A stretch of 5,130 nt of DNA from an uncultured Alphaproteobacteria bacterium (lineage in GTDB: Bacteria > Pseudomonadota > Alphaproteobacteria > UBA7985 > CAJQQZ01): assembly GCA_905480445.1 (NCBI GenBank), contig CAJQQJ010000337.1, forward strand, positions 1 through 5,130. The letters are read 5' to 3'. The notes under the pieces are model-generated. The model was given only the letters and a program-made list of their open reading frames with translations, had not been told where the DNA came from and made no database searches. Below are positions 4,730 to 5,130 of this stretch, piece after piece. How positions within the stretch are numbered: the stretch's first letter is position 1; the number at the start of each line of letters is the position of its first letter. The position numbers were made by a program, and so were the translations under genes.

Positions 4730-5130
4730 TTTTCGGTAAGAAAAAAGCGCCTACCGCCCTCCTCATGAAGGAAGCGACGAAGGCTGATATCGACTTCATT
4801 GTTCGCCAAGAAGCACGTGAAGAGATCGGTGAGTGGTTGTTGCCTGCCACTAAGCAAGATCATCTTGCTTGGCGACGAGACCCTGATTACCGCTATGAAA
4901 TTCTCTTCAATGAAGAAGAACAGCCACTAGGGTATGCCATTATCAAAGGGTTCGAAAACCCTCACCAGTCGCTCGAGCTGATGCGCATCGCCGTTGCTAC
5001 CCCCGGAAAGGGCATTGGAAAACCCTTCTTGACGAAGCTCGTTGATCGAGCATTCACCGAATGGGGCGCTCACCGTTTCTGGCTTGACCTCTTTGAAGAC
5101 AACATGCGTGCTGAGAAACTTTACCGCAAA
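4726..5130 (+). CDS. GNAT family N-acetyltransferase, N-terminal part
   Basis: An open frame of 135 codons begins at an ATG that overlaps the aminotransferase stop (ATGA) and runs off the right edge, so only the last part of the domain is missing. A short basic start (G-K-K-K) precedes the first strand and helix of the GNAT fold (LLMKEATKADIDFI, 12-25). A central strand pair contains PLGYAIIKG (67-75). The acetyl-CoA motif A spans about 83-110, with strand ELMRIAV (84-90) and pyrophosphate loop TPGKGIGK (92-99). Motif B follows as LDLFEDNMRAEKLY (120-133), with the Asn and Tyr typical of RimI-like members. It should transfer an acetyl group from acetyl-CoA to an amine, but the acceptor cannot be read from the sequence. 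The ATG at residue 14 is a possible later start, but overlap and ribosome site favour 4726. Confidence 0.88.
   Translation, partial: MIFGKKKAPTALLMKEATKADIDFIVRQEAREEIGEWLLPATKQDHLAWRRDPDYRYEILFNEEEQPLGYAIIKGFENPHQSLELMRIAVATPGKGIGKPFLTKLVDRAFTEWGAHRFWLDLFEDNMRAEKLYRK

Overview
The window looks like chromosomal DNA of an alphaproteobacterium of middling GC content. The evidence is the gene set: a DUF952 gene translationally coupled to a class 2 pyrD, an HAD-IIA protein with the D-x-W-G-V signature of the mainly alphaproteobacterial TIGR01459 family, an alphaproteobacterial-style class IV aminotransferase, and a dense cluster of GANTC (CcrM-type) sites in one promoter region. I could not run a database search, so the genus is open. 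I saw no mobile element, CRISPR array, tRNA or rRNA.

Layout. Positions 1-1104 (minus strand) hold the N-terminal 368 codons of a large protein with two N-terminal membrane segments and a long helical/coiled-coil region. It runs off the left edge. Its upstream gap (1105-1426) is AT-richer than the genes. It contains a good sigma70-like promoter match, four GANTC sites within 59 bp, a perfect 19-bp palindrome and several small hairpins. Positions 1427-3762 are a tight minus-strand operon, in transcription order DUF952 protein (3762-3412), pyrD (3412-2351) and HAD-IIA protein (2332-1427). The first two are joined by a TGATG stop/start overlap and the third follows after 18 bp. Positions 3869-5130 run the other way: a branched-chain aminotransferase-like gene and a GNAT acetyltransferase overlapping by ATGA, the latter cut by the right edge.

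Function. The left-pointing operon carries the quinone-linked step of pyrimidine synthesis with two poorly understood companions. The right-pointing pair carries a PLP aminotransferase, probably for branched-chain amino acids, and an acetyltransferase of unknown substrate. The 106-bp divergent region between them holds a perfect 10-bp inverted repeat whose arms overlap the candidate -35 boxes of both directions, suggesting one shared regulator. The most interesting part is the left end: a membrane-anchored coiled-coil protein shaped like the polarity factors TipN and GPR, with a promoter embedded in possible CcrM methylation sites. That points, as inference only, to a cell-cycle-timed polarity or envelope scaffold.
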